Shown one piece after another: positions 24,020 to 34,451 of a DNA stretch of 49,989 nucleotides. The notes below the pieces were generated by a model. That model had not been told where the DNA came from, did not search any database, and saw only the letters and a list, made by a program, of their open reading frames with translations. Source of the stretch: Marinospirillum sp. (GTDB lineage: Bacteria > Pseudomonadota > Gammaproteobacteria > Pseudomonadales > Halomonadaceae); contig NZ_JACUUA010000006.1 of assembly GCF_014859565.1 (NCBI RefSeq), positions 1 through 49,989 of the forward strand, given 5' to 3'. Positions within the stretch are counted from its first letter, which is position 1; each line of letters begins with the position of its first letter. The translations under genes and the position numbers were made by a program.

Positions 24020-26479
24020 ATGAGAACACCCAAACCCCTGCCGCTGACTAAACTTTACAAGGCCTGCCGAGTCAGGGATTTCAGTTTTGAAGATACCCGC
24101 CATATTTCTCCGCTGGATACGTTTATCGGGCAGCAGCGTGCCGAAGAAGCATTGCAGTTTGCCACGGCAGTGAATCGTAAAGGTTACAATATTTTTGCAG
24201 TTGGTCATGCCGGATTGGGCAAACGTACCATGCTGCGGCGCTTTCTGGAACAGCGTGCCACCGAGATGGATGCACCATCCGACTGGTTGTATCTGCATGA
24301 TTTTGCCAACCCGCGTAAACCCTGGGCAGTGCGTCTGCCGGGTGGCATGGGCACGGGTTTTAAGGAAAACATGCAGGAACTGATTCTGGACATGAAGCAG
24401 GCAATCCCTGCGGCTTTTGATAACGAAGGTTTTTTTGAGCGCGCCGAGAGAATCAAAGATGATTTTTCTGAGCGCCAGAGCAGTGCCTTAAAAGCGTTGG
24501 CTGCTGAAGCGGAACCGCTGAAGTTGAAACTGATTTTGCAAACACCCGGTGGTTATGCCTTTGTACCGGCGGATGAAGAAGATCAGCCTATGGATGCGGA
24601 TGTGTTTGCTGGTTTGGATGATGAGCTGCGCCGTGACTTCCGCGAAAAAATTGAAGGCATGGAGAAAAAACTGCGTCTGGTACTGCGTGAACTGGCACAA
24701 CTGGAAAAACAAAGCCGTCTGGAGCAGCAGGCACTGAATGAAGAAGTGACTAATGATGCGCTGGAAGAAGGCTTGCAGGTTCTGAAGGAAAAATATCTGG
24801 ATTACCCGCGTATTCAGCAATATCTGGATGCTTTGCATCAGGATCTGCTGGATAACGTGGCAATCTTCCTGAACACCGATGATGAAGACGAAGATGCGGT
24901 GACCAGTGTGTCACCGGATAAGCGTATCCCCACACGTTATCAGGTTAATCTGCTGGTCAGTCATGCGGATCGCCTGCATGCCCCGGTGATTGAAGAATCC
25001 TTGCCGACCCACAACAATATTGTTGGGCATGTTGAGAATGTGACTTATCAGGGTACTGTAGCCACGGATTTTTCACTGATTCGTCCCGGTGCCTTACACC
25101 GAGCCAATGGTGGTTTTTTACTGCTGGATGCCGAACGCTTGTTAAGCCAGCCTTATGCCTGGGAAGGTCTGAAGCTGGCACTGCGCACTGGCAGCCTGCG
25201 CATTGATACACTGGAGCGGCAGTTGTCGGTATCCGGCAGTGTCTCGCTGGAGCCTGAACCCATCCCGCTGAATTGTACGGTGGCGCTGATGGGCGATGAT
25301 GAACTGCTGCATGCCCTGCAGGAGCAAGACCCCGAATTTGTTGAGCTGTTCAAGGTAGTGGCTGAGTTTGAAACCGAAATGCCCCGTAACCTGCAGAGCC
25401 AGAAGCTTTATACACGACTGATTGCCAGCATGGTGGCGCGAGAAGGCATGTTGCCGGTGGCCAAGGATGGTGTAATGCGGGTGATTGAAGAAGCCGCTCG
25501 CATGGCGGAACATCAGGGTAAACTCTCATTAAATGCGGCTGATCTGAACCATCTGTTGCGAGAAGCGGATTACCTGGCAACCCGTGAGCTGAGTCCTGCC
25601 ATCACTGCGGATCATGTGCGAGCAGCCTTGGCTGCCCGTCGTCGCCGTGCCGGGCGTTATCCAGATCATGTACTGGAGTCGATCAAAGAAGACTTCATTA
25701 TGATCAGCACCAGTGGCACCAAGGTAGGGCAGGTGAATGGTCTGACGGTTGTTGGTAGCCATGATTTTCTGCATGGTCAGCCATCACGGATCACCGCACG
25801 GGTGCATTATGGTAACGGTGAAGTGTTGGATATCGAGCGCAGTGTGCATCTGGGTGGTTCGATGCACTCCAAGGGTGTGATGATCCTGACCGGTTACCTC
25901 TGTGGCCTGTTTGGTGCAGAAGACAGCCTGCCGTTGGACGCCAGTATTGTGTTTGAACAATCCTACGGTGGGGTGGATGGTGATTCTGCCTCACTGGGTG
26001 AGTTAATCTGTCTGTTATCTGCCATGGCGGAAGTGCCGGTAGCTCAGAATCTGGCCGTGACTGGCTCCATCAACCAGTTGGGTGAAGTTCAGCCCATCGG
26101 TGGTGTGAACGAAAAAATTGAAGGCTTTTTTGAAGTCTGCCGGGCGCGTGGCCTGACGGGTGAGCAGGGCGCTATCATCCCTCATCAGAATGTTGCCCAG
26201 TTGATGCTGCGTGAAGAAGTGCTGGAAGCCATTGGTGAAGGTCAGTTCCATATCTGGGCAGTCAGCCAGGTGGAAGAAGCCATTCAATTGATGCTGAACC
26301 TGCCAGCAGGACAGTTGACCAGCACCGGCAAGTGGCCGAAAAATACCATTTATGGAAAAATAGCCGATCGCCTGGATCGCCTGCGTGACAAGGATGGTGA
26401 TGAGCAGGATGCCAAAGATGGTAAAGATAAAGATACCAGGGAAAAAGAAAGCAAAGACACCAACCCCAGGAAGAATTGA
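24020..26479 (+). CDS. Lon-family ATP-dependent protease (LonC/YcbZ type)
   Basis: This 819-residue protein has an AAA+ Walker A near the N-terminus (VGHAGLGKRT, 61-70), a helical coiled-coil insertion (about 190-280), and a C-terminal Lon protease domain. The catalytic dyad is Ser656 (GDSAS) and Lys699 (VNEKIEG), 43 residues apart as in classical Lon. The lid HRANGGFLLLDAERLL carries the Walker B region. The C-terminus (about 775-819) is highly charged (KDGDEQDAKDGKDK) and probably disordered. It has no N-terminal LON substrate domain, unlike LonA. Six bases separate it from serS, but co-transcription is not certain. Confidence 0.92.
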   Translation: MRTPKPLPLTKLYKACRVRDFSFEDTRHISPLDTFIGQQRAEEALQFATAVNRKGYNIFAVGHAGLGKRTMLRRFLEQRATEMDAPSDWLYLHDFANPRKPWAVRLPGGMGTGFKENMQELILDMKQAIPAAFDNEGFFERAERIKDDFSERQSSALKALAAEAEPLKLKLILQTPGGYAFVPADEEDQPMDADVFAGLDDELRRDFREKIEGMEKKLRLVLRELAQLEKQSRLEQQALNEEVTNDALEEGLQVLKEKYLDYPRIQQYLDALHQDLLDNVAIFLNTDDEDEDAVTSVSPDKRIPTRYQVNLLVSHADRLHAPVIEESLPTHNNIVGHVENVTYQGTVATDFSLIRPGALHRANGGFLLLDAERLLSQPYAWEGLKLALRTGSLRIDTLERQLSVSGSVSLEPEPIPLNCTVALMGDDELLHALQEQDPEFVELFKVVAEFETEMPRNLQSQKLYTRLIASMVAREGMLPVAKDGVMRVIEEAARMAEHQGKLSLNAADLNHLLREADYLATRELSPAITADHVRAALAARRRRAGRYPDHVLESIKEDFIMISTSGTKVGQVNGLTVVGSHDFLHGQPSRITARVHYGNGEVLDIERSVHLGGSMHSKGVMILTGYLCGLFGAEDSLPLDASIVFEQSYGGVDGDSASLGELICLLSAMAEVPVAQNLAVTGSINQLGEVQPIGGVNEKIEGFFEVCRARGLTGEQGAIIPHQNVAQLMLREEVLEAIGEGQFHIWAVSQVEEAIQLMLNLPAGQLTSTGKWPKNTIYGKIADRLDRLRDKDGDEQDAKDGKDKDTREKESKDTNPRKN

Positions 26480-27757
<1,278 letters not shown>

Positions 27758-27871
27758 GCGGGTGACTGCGCAGCAGTCATGAGTAGCTGCAACTCGCAAT
27801 ACAGGCATCAATCGGGTCACGCCCCCGTTGCTGCCTGAGAAGCTGGAAGCCTCGCCCTTAAGTGCAATAGC

Positions 27872-29113
27872 TCAGGTCTCCAGCCAAGCGGCAGGGCAAT
27901 CGGCGCAGAGTACCAGCAGGCGCGCTGGATTGCCGGCGTTCAGGGCAATGGAAAGGGTGATATCCAGGGTGGCATCCGGCAGCCCCAGATAAGGCTGAGA
28001 AATTTGTACTTGTCCGGGTTGTTCCAGCGCATGACGGAAATAACCACGCCTTGCCCACAGAGCGCCCACACTGCGGCTGAGAGGTGCATAAGCAGTACCA
28101 CTGACTTCTGATCGGGCGCTGATGTTTTCGACAATCTGCACCCCTTCAGCATCCAGCATGTAAATGCGTTCAATGGCTTCATGATCTTGCAGTGGTTGGG
28201 TGGCAGTAGCAAAATCCATGTTCTGCTCTAAATCATCTGCCGTTTGTTTCAGCAGTTTTTGCAGCTGCAATTTTTTACGTGACTGACTGTGCTGGCGCAC
28301 CAGTTGATCTCGCAGGGTGTGTTGATGCAGGGAATGGATGGAATCAGCCAGGGCTTTTTCTTCATATTCGCCAGTGGCGCTGGGACGAGCAAAATAAAAC
28401 CCCTGTGCCAGATCGGCTTCACTATCGAGTGTCAGCAGGGCATCATCTTCTGTTTCCACACCCTCTAGCAGCACCAATGCACCAGTTTCGCGCAGTAATG
28501 CCACACAACGAGATAACCAGCGTTGGCGGCGCGGATTGTTGCGGGCATTCACCAGCATGGAGCGATCCAGCTTGACGATGTGAGGCTCCAACTGCCAGAT
28601 GCGATCAAAATTGGAGGCGCCAGTGCCAAAGTCATCAATGGCAATCAGAAATCCTGATTCCTTGTAGTGGCTGACAAAATCCTGTAGCTGAGCTGGATCA
28701 GAAACAGCGTCTTCCAGTATTTCCAGTACCATGCGTTCACAACCCAGCCCACGGCGGCGCAGGAATTTTTCCAGCAGGTCTGCGCGATGATTATGCGGTT
28801 GGATGGTTTCACTACGCAAGTTCAGAAACAACCACTGGTTTTCGGTGTCCATCTGACCAAAATTCAGCAGGTGGCTGGCAATGCATTCGCGATCAAAACG
28901 CTCAACCCGGTTTTCCACCAGTGCCCGGTTAAAAGCATCCAGTGGTGAGCAGGTTTGTCCGTTGGCGTTCTGGGCGCGTAACAGTGCCTCATAACCGACA
29001 ACACGCCGATGGGTCAGGCTGATGATGGGTTGAAAATGACTGTGAACTCTCATTGCAGAGGATTTTCCCTGGCTTGCGGTGATCTGGCTGAGTGGCAATT
29101 CAAAATATTTCAT
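27872..29113 (-). CDS. EAL-domain c-di-GMP phosphodiesterase with C-terminal sensor region
   Basis: This 413-residue protein opens with an EAL domain (about 20-255): YEALLRA (41-47), FLNLRSET, VLEILED, IAIDDFGTGASNF, VKLDRSML, LLEGVETEDD and QGFYFARP. All metal and catalytic residues expected for c-di-GMP hydrolysis are visible. The last part (about 300-413) resembles a PDC/Cache-type sensory module but has no membrane helix, so it is probably cytoplasmic. This order, EAL first and sensor last, is unusual. It is convergent with serS and divergent from the YebC-family gene. Confidence 0.9.
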   Translation of the reverse strand: MKYFELPLSQITASQGKSSAMRVHSHFQPIISLTHRRVVGYEALLRAQNANGQTCSPLDAFNRALVENRVERFDRECIASHLLNFGQMDTENQWLFLNLRSETIQPHNHRADLLEKFLRRRGLGCERMVLEILEDAVSDPAQLQDFVSHYKESGFLIAIDDFGTGASNFDRIWQLEPHIVKLDRSMLVNARNNPRRQRWLSRCVALLRETGALVLLEGVETEDDALLTLDSEADLAQGFYFARPSATGEYEEKALADSIHSLHQHTLRDQLVRQHSQSRKKLQLQKLLKQTADDLEQNMDFATATQPLQDHEAIERIYMLDAEGVQIVENISARSEVSGTAYAPLSRSVGALWARRGYFRHALEQPGQVQISQPYLGLPDATLDITLSIALNAGNPARLLVLCADCPAAWLET

Positions 29114-29398
29114 TGGCTTTTCTTAACCTATTATAAAAATAACACGATCCATTCACGGAAACACTGCAGCGAATCGGTATCCATTGACGCAGGACGTGGC
29201 AAGAAAGGTGCCAACCCATGTTTATGGCAGCTGGGATTTTGTTGCAAAGCCAGTAACGCACTTTTGTGGTGCGCTACGGGGCATGTCGGTTGATGAGTGG
29301 TGTTTTCTGGTGCATGTATTTCAGGCATGGCACTTATGTCCGTGTAAGCATAAAATAGCGCTTTTAATTTGATACTTAATCATAAACAGGATGCCAAG
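29114..29398. other. Intergenic region with no recognised gene
   Basis: These 285 bases lie between the divergent EAL and YebC-family genes. Short open frames on both strands have no family features. An AGGA site eight bases before 29399 serves the YebC-family gene. No terminator, tRNA or clear promoter was recognised. Confidence 0.5.
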
Positions 29399-30121
29399 AT
29401 GGGTCGCGCCTTTCAGAACCGTAAAGAGTCCATGGCCAAAACGGCTGCCGCCAAAACCAAGGTGTACAGCAAATATGGTCGCGAAATTTATGCCTGTGCC
29501 AAAACCGGTGGTACAGATCCTTCCGGTAACCTGACCCTGCGAGGGTTGATGGAGCGAGCCAAGAAGGATCAGGTGCCCAGCCACGTGATTGAAAAGGCGC
29601 TGGAAAAAGCTCAGGGTGCTGGTGGTGAAGATTTTTCCGTGGCGCGTTATGAAGGTTTTGGCCCCGGTAACTGCATGGTGATTGTCAGCTGTCTGACCGA
29701 CAATCCCAACCGTACTTTTGGTGATGTACGCCAGTGTTTCACCAAGGTGAAGTGCAAAATCGGCACGCCCGGCAGTGTCAGCCACATGTTTGATCACAGC
29801 GCGATTCTGGCTTTTGCCGGTGAAGATGAAGAACCGGTACTGGAAGCCCTGATGGAAGCCGATGTGGATGTCACCGATATCGAAAACGAAGAAGGTCAGA
29901 TCACGGTGTTTGCTCCGCATACTGAGTATGCCAAGGCCAGAACAGCACTAACGGATACTTTTGGTGATATCGACTTTGCCATGGATGAAATCCAGTTTCT
30001 GCCTCAGACCATGACCGAGCTGTCCGGTGATGATGTGGCACTGTTCGAGAAGTTTCTGGACATGCTGAACGATCTGGACGATGTACAGAACGTTTACCAC
30101 AACGCTGAAATGGCTGAGTAA
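29399..30121 (+). CDS. YebC/PmpR-family regulator or translation factor (YeeN type)
   Basis: This 240-residue protein belongs to the YebC/TACO1 family: [19 protein letters not shown] at the N-terminus, [21 protein letters not shown], and [20 protein letters not shown]. The MGRAFQNRK start is typical of the YeeN subgroup; YebC itself starts MAGHSKW. YebC proteins were long called transcription regulators, while later work links family members to translation of proline-rich sequences. The start at 29399 fits the family and has an AGGA site. It is followed three bases later by purU, so the two are likely co-transcribed. Confidence 0.93.
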   Translation: MGRAFQNRKESMAKTAAAKTKVYSKYGREIYACAKTGGTDPSGNLTLRGLMERAKKDQVPSHVIEKALEKAQGAGGEDFSVARYEGFGPGNCMVIVSCLTDNPNRTFGDVRQCFTKVKCKIGTPGSVSHMFDHSAILAFAGEDEEPVLEALMEADVDVTDIENEEGQITVFAPHTEYAKARTALTDTFGDIDFAMDEIQFLPQTMTELSGDDVALFEKFLDMLNDLDDVQNVYHNAEMAE

Positions 30122-30124
30122 TTC

Positions 30125-30979
30125 ATGGAACGTACCTATACCCTGACTATCTCCTGCCCGGATCGGGTGGGGATCGTTGCCAAGGTGAGTAATTTTCTGG
30201 CGATGTATGGTGGCTGGATCACCGAAGCCAACCACCACTCGGATCTGGAAGCCAATCGCTTTTTTATGCGCCATGAAATCCGTGCTGCTTCTTTGCCCTT
30301 TGGGTTGGATGAGTTTCGTACTGCTTTTAGCCCGATTGCCCGCGAATACGAAATGGATTGGGATATTGCCGATTCTGACGTGAAAAAGCGTGTGGTGCTG
30401 ATGTGCTCCAAAGAATCTCACTGCATGGTGGATTTACTGCACCGCTGGCAGAGTGGTGAGCTGCCCTGTGATATTCCACTGGTGATTTCTAATCACAATG
30501 ACCTGCGGGATCTGGTGGAGTGGCATGGTATTCCTTTTGTTCACGTACCTGTGACCAAAGACAACAAGCCCGAAGCCTATGCCGAGGTGGAGCGTCTGAT
30601 TGATGAAGCCGCTGCAGACTGTGTGGTGCTGGCGCGTTACATGCAGATTATTCCACCAACTCTGTGCCAGAAGTACGCTCACCGCATTATCAACATCCAT
30701 CACAGCTTTTTGCCGTCTTTTGCCGGAGCCAAGCCTTATCACCAGGCTTATGAGCGGGGTGTGAAGCTGATTGGTGCCACCTGCCACTATGTCACCGAAG
30801 AGCTGGATGCTGGCCCGATCATTGATCAGGACACAGTTCGGGTGAACCATCGCCAGACTGCCCAGGATATGGTGCGGCTGGGGCGTGATGTGGAAAAAAG
30901 TGTACTGGCGCGTGGTCTGGCCTGGCATCTGCAAGATCGGGTGCTGGTGTACGTCAATAAGACTGTGGTGTTCAACTGA
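30125..30979 (+). CDS. purU: Formyltetrahydrofolate deformylase
   Basis: PurU hydrolyses 10-formyl-tetrahydrofolate to formate and tetrahydrofolate, feeding purine synthesis and folate balance. The 284-residue protein has an N-terminal ACT domain (ISCPDRVGIVAKVSNFLAMY, 9-28) and a C-terminal formyltransferase-like domain with NIHHSFLPSFAGAKPYHQAY and GATCHYVTEELDAGPIIDQD. The conserved Asn/His/Asp set (in VISNHND, IHHSFLP and ELDAGP) is present. The next gene starts two bases after its stop. Confidence 0.96.
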   Translation: MERTYTLTISCPDRVGIVAKVSNFLAMYGGWITEANHHSDLEANRFFMRHEIRAASLPFGLDEFRTAFSPIAREYEMDWDIADSDVKKRVVLMCSKESHCMVDLLHRWQSGELPCDIPLVISNHNDLRDLVEWHGIPFVHVPVTKDNKPEAYAEVERLIDEAAADCVVLARYMQIIPPTLCQKYAHRIINIHHSFLPSFAGAKPYHQAYERGVKLIGATCHYVTEELDAGPIIDQDTVRVNHRQTAQDMVRLGRDVEKSVLARGLAWHLQDRVLVYVNKTVVFN

Positions 30980-30980
30980 C

Positions 30981-31340
30981 ATGCTGGCCGGATTTGCAGC
31001 CCTGCTGTTTTTTCAGCTGATGGGTGAGCTGCTGGTGCGCCTGACGGCGATACCTGTGCCGGGGCCGGTGCTGGGTATGGCCTTGTTGCTGGTGGCGGTG
31101 CTGCTGTTCAAAAAAGTGCCGCAGGGGCTGCGGGAGGCTTCAGAAGGTCTGCTGCGTTACCTGCCATTGCTGTTTGTACCAGCCGGTGTGGGTCTGATCA
31201 ATCACGGCATTCTGCTCAAGCAGGATCTCTGGGTGATTCTGATTACACTGGTGGTCAGTACCGCTCTGACACTGGTGGTCACGGTGTTGGTGTTGCAGTT
31301 CTTGCGTAAACGTTGGGGGATGGATGATGCCGGTTCCTGA
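30981..31340 (+). CDS. CidA/LrgA-family membrane protein
   Basis: This 119-residue holin-like protein has four membrane helices (about 3-23, 28-46, 58-78, 85-108) and the family motif PVPGPVLGMALL near residue 25-36, followed by LFVPAGVGLINH (about 62-73). The ATG at 30981 follows the purU stop almost directly. CidA/LrgA proteins work with CidB/LrgB partners, encoded next with a 17-base overlap. Roles suggested for the pair include control of murein hydrolase activity and carboxylate (pyruvate-type) transport; which applies here is not known. Confidence 0.9.
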   Translation: MLAGFAALLFFQLMGELLVRLTAIPVPGPVLGMALLLVAVLLFKKVPQGLREASEGLLRYLPLLFVPAGVGLINHGILLKQDLWVILITLVVSTALTLVVTVLVLQFLRKRWGMDDAGS

Positions 31341-32049
31341 GGCTTTTGTGGATTTGTGGGTGTACATGGCAGCCAGTCCGCTGTTACACCTGATGCTGAC
31401 CCTGCTGGCGTTTTTGCTGGCGCAATGGATCAACCGCCGTGCCGGTGGTACACCCTTTTTACATCCAGTTCTGGTGGCGATTGCACTGCTAGTGAGCCTG
31501 TTACTGATTACCGGCACACCCTACAGCAGCTATTTTGAAGGGGCGCAGTTCATTCATTTCCTACTGGGACCAGCTATTGTGGCGTTGGCGGTGCCCTTGT
31601 TTGATCATCGTGAGCGTATTCGCCGGGAGTTTGTGCCGCTGATGCTGGCTTGTGTGGCAGGGATTTTGACTGCGGTCGGCTCCACCATTCTGCTGGTCCG
31701 GCTGCTGGGTGGGCGAGAGGATACCCTTTTGTCACTGGCACCCAAGTCGGTAACTTCCCCAATTGCCATGGGTATTGCTGAGCAGATCGGCGGTTATCCA
31801 GCGCTGGCAGCCGGTATTGTGCTGATTACCGGTGCTATTGGTTGTGTGCTGGGGCCGCCCATTTTCCGGTTACTCAAGATCAAGGATCATGCCGTACAGG
31901 GGTTTGCCATGGGGCTGGCCGCACACGGATTTGGCACAGCGCAGTGTTTCAGTCTCAGTAATCTGGCGGGTGCCTTTGCCGGACTGGCCATGGGTGTCAC
32001 CGGCCTGTTGAGTGCTTTCCTGATTCCACTGATCATGCGGTTGGTTTGA
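31324..32049 (+). CDS. CidB/LrgB-family membrane protein
   Basis: This 241-residue protein has about six to seven membrane helices and the family motifs FIHFLLGPAIVALAVPLF, LAPKSVTSPIAM, GPPIFRLLKI and GLAAHGFGTAQCF. ATG 31324 is followed immediately by a second ATG (31327), so the start may be either. It is the partner of the overlapping CidA-like gene. Length is normal for the family. The gene order purU-cidA-cidB is tight enough for one transcript. Confidence 0.92.
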   Translation: MMPVPEAFVDLWVYMAASPLLHLMLTLLAFLLAQWINRRAGGTPFLHPVLVAIALLVSLLLITGTPYSSYFEGAQFIHFLLGPAIVALAVPLFDHRERIRREFVPLMLACVAGILTAVGSTILLVRLLGGREDTLLSLAPKSVTSPIAMGIAEQIGGYPALAAGIVLITGAIGCVLGPPIFRLLKIKDHAVQGFAMGLAAHGFGTAQCFSLSNLAGAFAGLAMGVTGLLSAFLIPLIMRLV

Positions 32050-32074
32050 GGCGGGTCACCAAAGAAAAGTATTC

Positions 32075-32225
32075 ATGTTCACCGGTATCCGCTATCACGC
32101 CAAACCGACACCGCATCAGGCTGAAACCCTGTCGCAGTGGATTGGTGTGCGCGGCTGATCTGGAATACCGAGAGTGATGAAGATGCCCGCCTGGGTGCCT
32201 GCCCAAAACGGACGTTTTTGCTCGA
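32075..32225 (+). pseudogene. tnpB: N-terminal fragment of an IS1341-type TnpB
   Basis: From ATG 32075 the frame reads MFTGIRYHAKPTPHQAETLS followed by QWIG and then a stop. After a one-base frameshift it continues as CARLIWNTESDEDARLGA. FTGIRYHA, LSQWxGCARxIWN is the start of a TnpB subgroup different from the relic at 8580. The rest of the gene is missing, and the fragment ends near the hisC stop at 32226. No terminal repeats were recognised. Confidence 0.65.
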
Positions 32226-33284
32226 TCAGCCTAGCAGGTCGTGTAGCTGCTCAATTAGTTGCTGGTTTTCGGCTTCTGTACCAATGGTAATGCGCAAAAA
32301 GTCACTGATGCGGGGCTTGTTAAAGTGACGCACTAGTAGCGCCCTTTTGCGTAATTCCTGTGTCAGCTCGGCGCCTTCATGTTTTGGATGACGGGCAAAA
32401 ATAAAGTTGGCAGAGGAGGGTAACACCTCAAAGCCCAGTGCATTCATCGCTGCAATCAGCTGTTCACGGGATTGGATGATTTTTTGGCAGATGCTGTGAA
32501 AATAATCCTGATCCTTGACGGCTGCAATGGCACCGGCCAGTGCCAGACGATCCAGCGGATAAGAATTGAAGCTATCCTTGACTCGGTTCAGTGCTTCGAT
32601 CAGATCCGGATGACCCACGGCAAAACCGACCCGCAGACCTGCCAGCGCCCAGGATTTTGAAAAAGTCTGGGTAATCAGCAGATTGGGATAATCCTTTACC
32701 AGTGCCACCGCCGATTCGGCACCAAAATCAACATAGGCTTCATCGACTACAACCACAGAGTGCCGGTTGTGCTCCAGCAACTGTTTAATGCTGGTCAGTG
32801 GCAGTGCCTTGCCAGTTGGGGCATTGGGATTGGGGAAGATAATACCGCCATTAGGCTGCCGGTAGTCTTCCAGGCGGATGTTAAACTGCTCGTCCAATGG
32901 CACCTGCAGGGACTCCACCTCGTATAGTTGGCAGTAAACTGGATAAAAGCTGTAGCTGATATCGGGAAACAGCAGCGGTTTGTCCTGTTTTAACAGTGCC
33001 TGAAAAGCAATGGCCAGTACTTCATCCGAGCCGTTACCGACAAAAATATTTTCCGGTGCTAGCTGACAATAGTCTGCCAACGCCACTTTTAAGTCCTGCG
33101 CTTGAGGATCAGGATAGAGTCTTAGCGTATCATGCGTCGCTTCATGTATTGCGCTTAGCACTCTGGGTGAAGGCCCGTAGGGGTTTTCATTGGTGTTCAG
33201 TTTGATCAGATTGGGGATCTTGGGTTGTTCACCGGGGACATAGGGTGTCAGCCTGTGAACAATAGGGCTCCAGAAGCGGCTCAT
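32226..33284 (-). CDS. hisC: Histidinol-phosphate aminotransferase
   Basis: This 352-residue PLP enzyme converts imidazole-acetol phosphate to histidinol phosphate in histidine synthesis. Features: [14 protein letters not shown] (about 27-40), [10 protein letters not shown] (81-90), NPNAPTG (152-158), DEAYVDFG (181-188), and the PLP lysine Lys210 in [14 protein letters not shown]. It stands alone, without hisG or hisD beside it, and is divergent from rsuA. Some relatives of HisC also transaminate aromatic amino acids. Confidence 0.94.
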   Translation of the reverse strand: MSRFWSPIVHRLTPYVPGEQPKIPNLIKLNTNENPYGPSPRVLSAIHEATHDTLRLYPDPQAQDLKVALADYCQLAPENIFVGNGSDEVLAIAFQALLKQDKPLLFPDISYSFYPVYCQLYEVESLQVPLDEQFNIRLEDYRQPNGGIIFPNPNAPTGKALPLTSIKQLLEHNRHSVVVVDEAYVDFGAESAVALVKDYPNLLITQTFSKSWALAGLRVGFAVGHPDLIEALNRVKDSFNSYPLDRLALAGAIAAVKDQDYFHSICQKIIQSREQLIAAMNALGFEVLPSSANFIFARHPKHEGAELTQELRKRALLVRHFNKPRISDFLRITIGTEAENQQLIEQLHDLLG

Positions 33285-33332
33285 AGCTAACCTTTGAGTG
33301 AGTCATTCAAGTAAAAGAGAAGAGTAAACCTT

Positions 33333-34061
33333 ATGTCATCAAAAACTCAACGTCTGGATAAATTTCTTACTGCTTCAAGTGACCTGACGCGGAGTCTGGC
33401 AAAAAAAGCCCTGCACCGGGGAGAAGTGACCGTTAATGGTGAAGTGGTCAAGGATTCTGGCTTGCAGGTGGGTGCAGGGGACCGGGTTTGCTGGCTGGAT
33501 GAACACTTGCAGATCACGGGTTTGCGTTATCTGCTGCTGAACAAACCTGTGGGTTATGAGTGCAGCAGTAAAAGCAGTCATCATCCGCTGGTGACCGATT
33601 TGTTGCAGGGGCTGGCAGCCAGGGAGCGTATCCAGTCCGTTGGGCGGCTGGATGTTGATACCTCCGGATTACTGCTGTTGACCGATGATGGGCAATGGTT
33701 GCATCGCATTACCTCGCCCAAATACCGCAAGGAAAAAGTTTATCGGGCGCAGCTGGCAGAACCGCTGGTGGCGGATGCTGAGGAGCGAATTCAAGCCGGT
33801 TTGTTGCTGGAGGGTGATGATGAGCCAACCCTGCCTGCCCTGCTGGTGCGCGAAACGGATCAACTGGTGCGGCTGACCCTGACCGAAGGCCGTTATCATC
33901 AGGTGCGCAGAATGTTTGCAGCGCTGGGTAATCATGTGCAGCTGTTGCACCGTGAGCAGGTTGGTGGTGTATCACTGGATGAGCAGCAGTTGCCACCAGG
34001 GCAATGGCGCGAGCTGGATGAAGTGGAAATTCAACTGCTTGCTGCAGCTGCAGAGAGTTAA
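33333..34061 (+). CDS. rsuA: 16S rRNA pseudouridine(516) synthase RsuA
   Basis: This 242-residue enzyme modifies U516 of 16S rRNA. It has an N-terminal S4 RNA-binding domain (about 6-50: RLDKFLTASSDLTRSLAKK) and a pseudouridine synthase domain with the catalytic aspartate Asp107 in GRLDVDTSGLLLLTDDG, plus NKPVGYECSS and EGRYHQVRRMFAALGN. Motif form and length match RsuA better than RluE/RluF. A TATACT-like box (34064-34069) just after the gene may belong to the promoter of the next gene. Confidence 0.94.
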   Translation: MSSKTQRLDKFLTASSDLTRSLAKKALHRGEVTVNGEVVKDSGLQVGAGDRVCWLDEHLQITGLRYLLLNKPVGYECSSKSSHHPLVTDLLQGLAARERIQSVGRLDVDTSGLLLLTDDGQWLHRITSPKYRKEKVYRAQLAEPLVADAEERIQAGLLLEGDDEPTLPALLVRETDQLVRLTLTEGRYHQVRRMFAALGNHVQLLHREQVGGVSLDEQQLPPGQWRELDEVEIQLLAAAAES

Positions 34062-34124
34062 GGTATACTTCTGCGTTACAGGATCTGTAGTTCGAGCGGT
34101 CTAAAAAAACAGAAGGAATAAGGC

Positions 34125-34451
34125 ATGAAAAACCGCCTGCTGATTGAGCTGGAAATTCATCGTAAAGCCATCAACCGGGATATTATCAATCCGTTGATTC
34201 CGGAGTTGTCACTGGACGATCTTAAACCTTTGCTGGCACTGGTGGCGCTTGCCAGAGCTGATTATGTAAAAACCTTGTTGAATTTGCCTGCTGCGGTTGG
34301 TGAAAATACCCCAGAGGTTGAGCACATCAAGGAGCTGAGAAACAAGCGCATCATTTTTGAAGAGCTGGTGGATGCTGTGAATGCGCTGGAAACAGTCATT
34401 CAGCGTGAATACATGGATGTCAAAAGCAAGCCCAAAAACCAGACTTTTTAA
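34125..34451 (+). CDS. Conserved-looking small protein of unknown function
   Basis: This 108-residue protein has no signal peptide, membrane segment or known motif. It looks mostly helical: ELEIHRKAINRDIINPLIPE, LKPLLALVALARADYVKTLL and RIIFEELVDAVNALETVIQ are amphipathic. A good ribosome-binding site (AAGGAATAAGG) lies before the ATG, and codon use resembles its neighbours, so it is probably real. It runs towards the peptidase gene and overlaps its end by four bases. I do not recognise the family. Confidence 0.7.
   Translation: MKNRLLIELEIHRKAINRDIINPLIPELSLDDLKPLLALVALARADYVKTLLNLPAAVGENTPEVEHIKELRNKRIIFEELVDAVNALETVIQREYMDVKSKPKNQTF

Noticed and set aside
27763..27779. Terminator after serS
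   Set aside because: The stem is perfect (7 bp) but no T run follows, so it is only a hairpin.
29184..29372. 62-residue plus-strand frame as a gene
   Set aside because: No family features, no ribosome-binding site, and it lies in a spacer between divergent genes.
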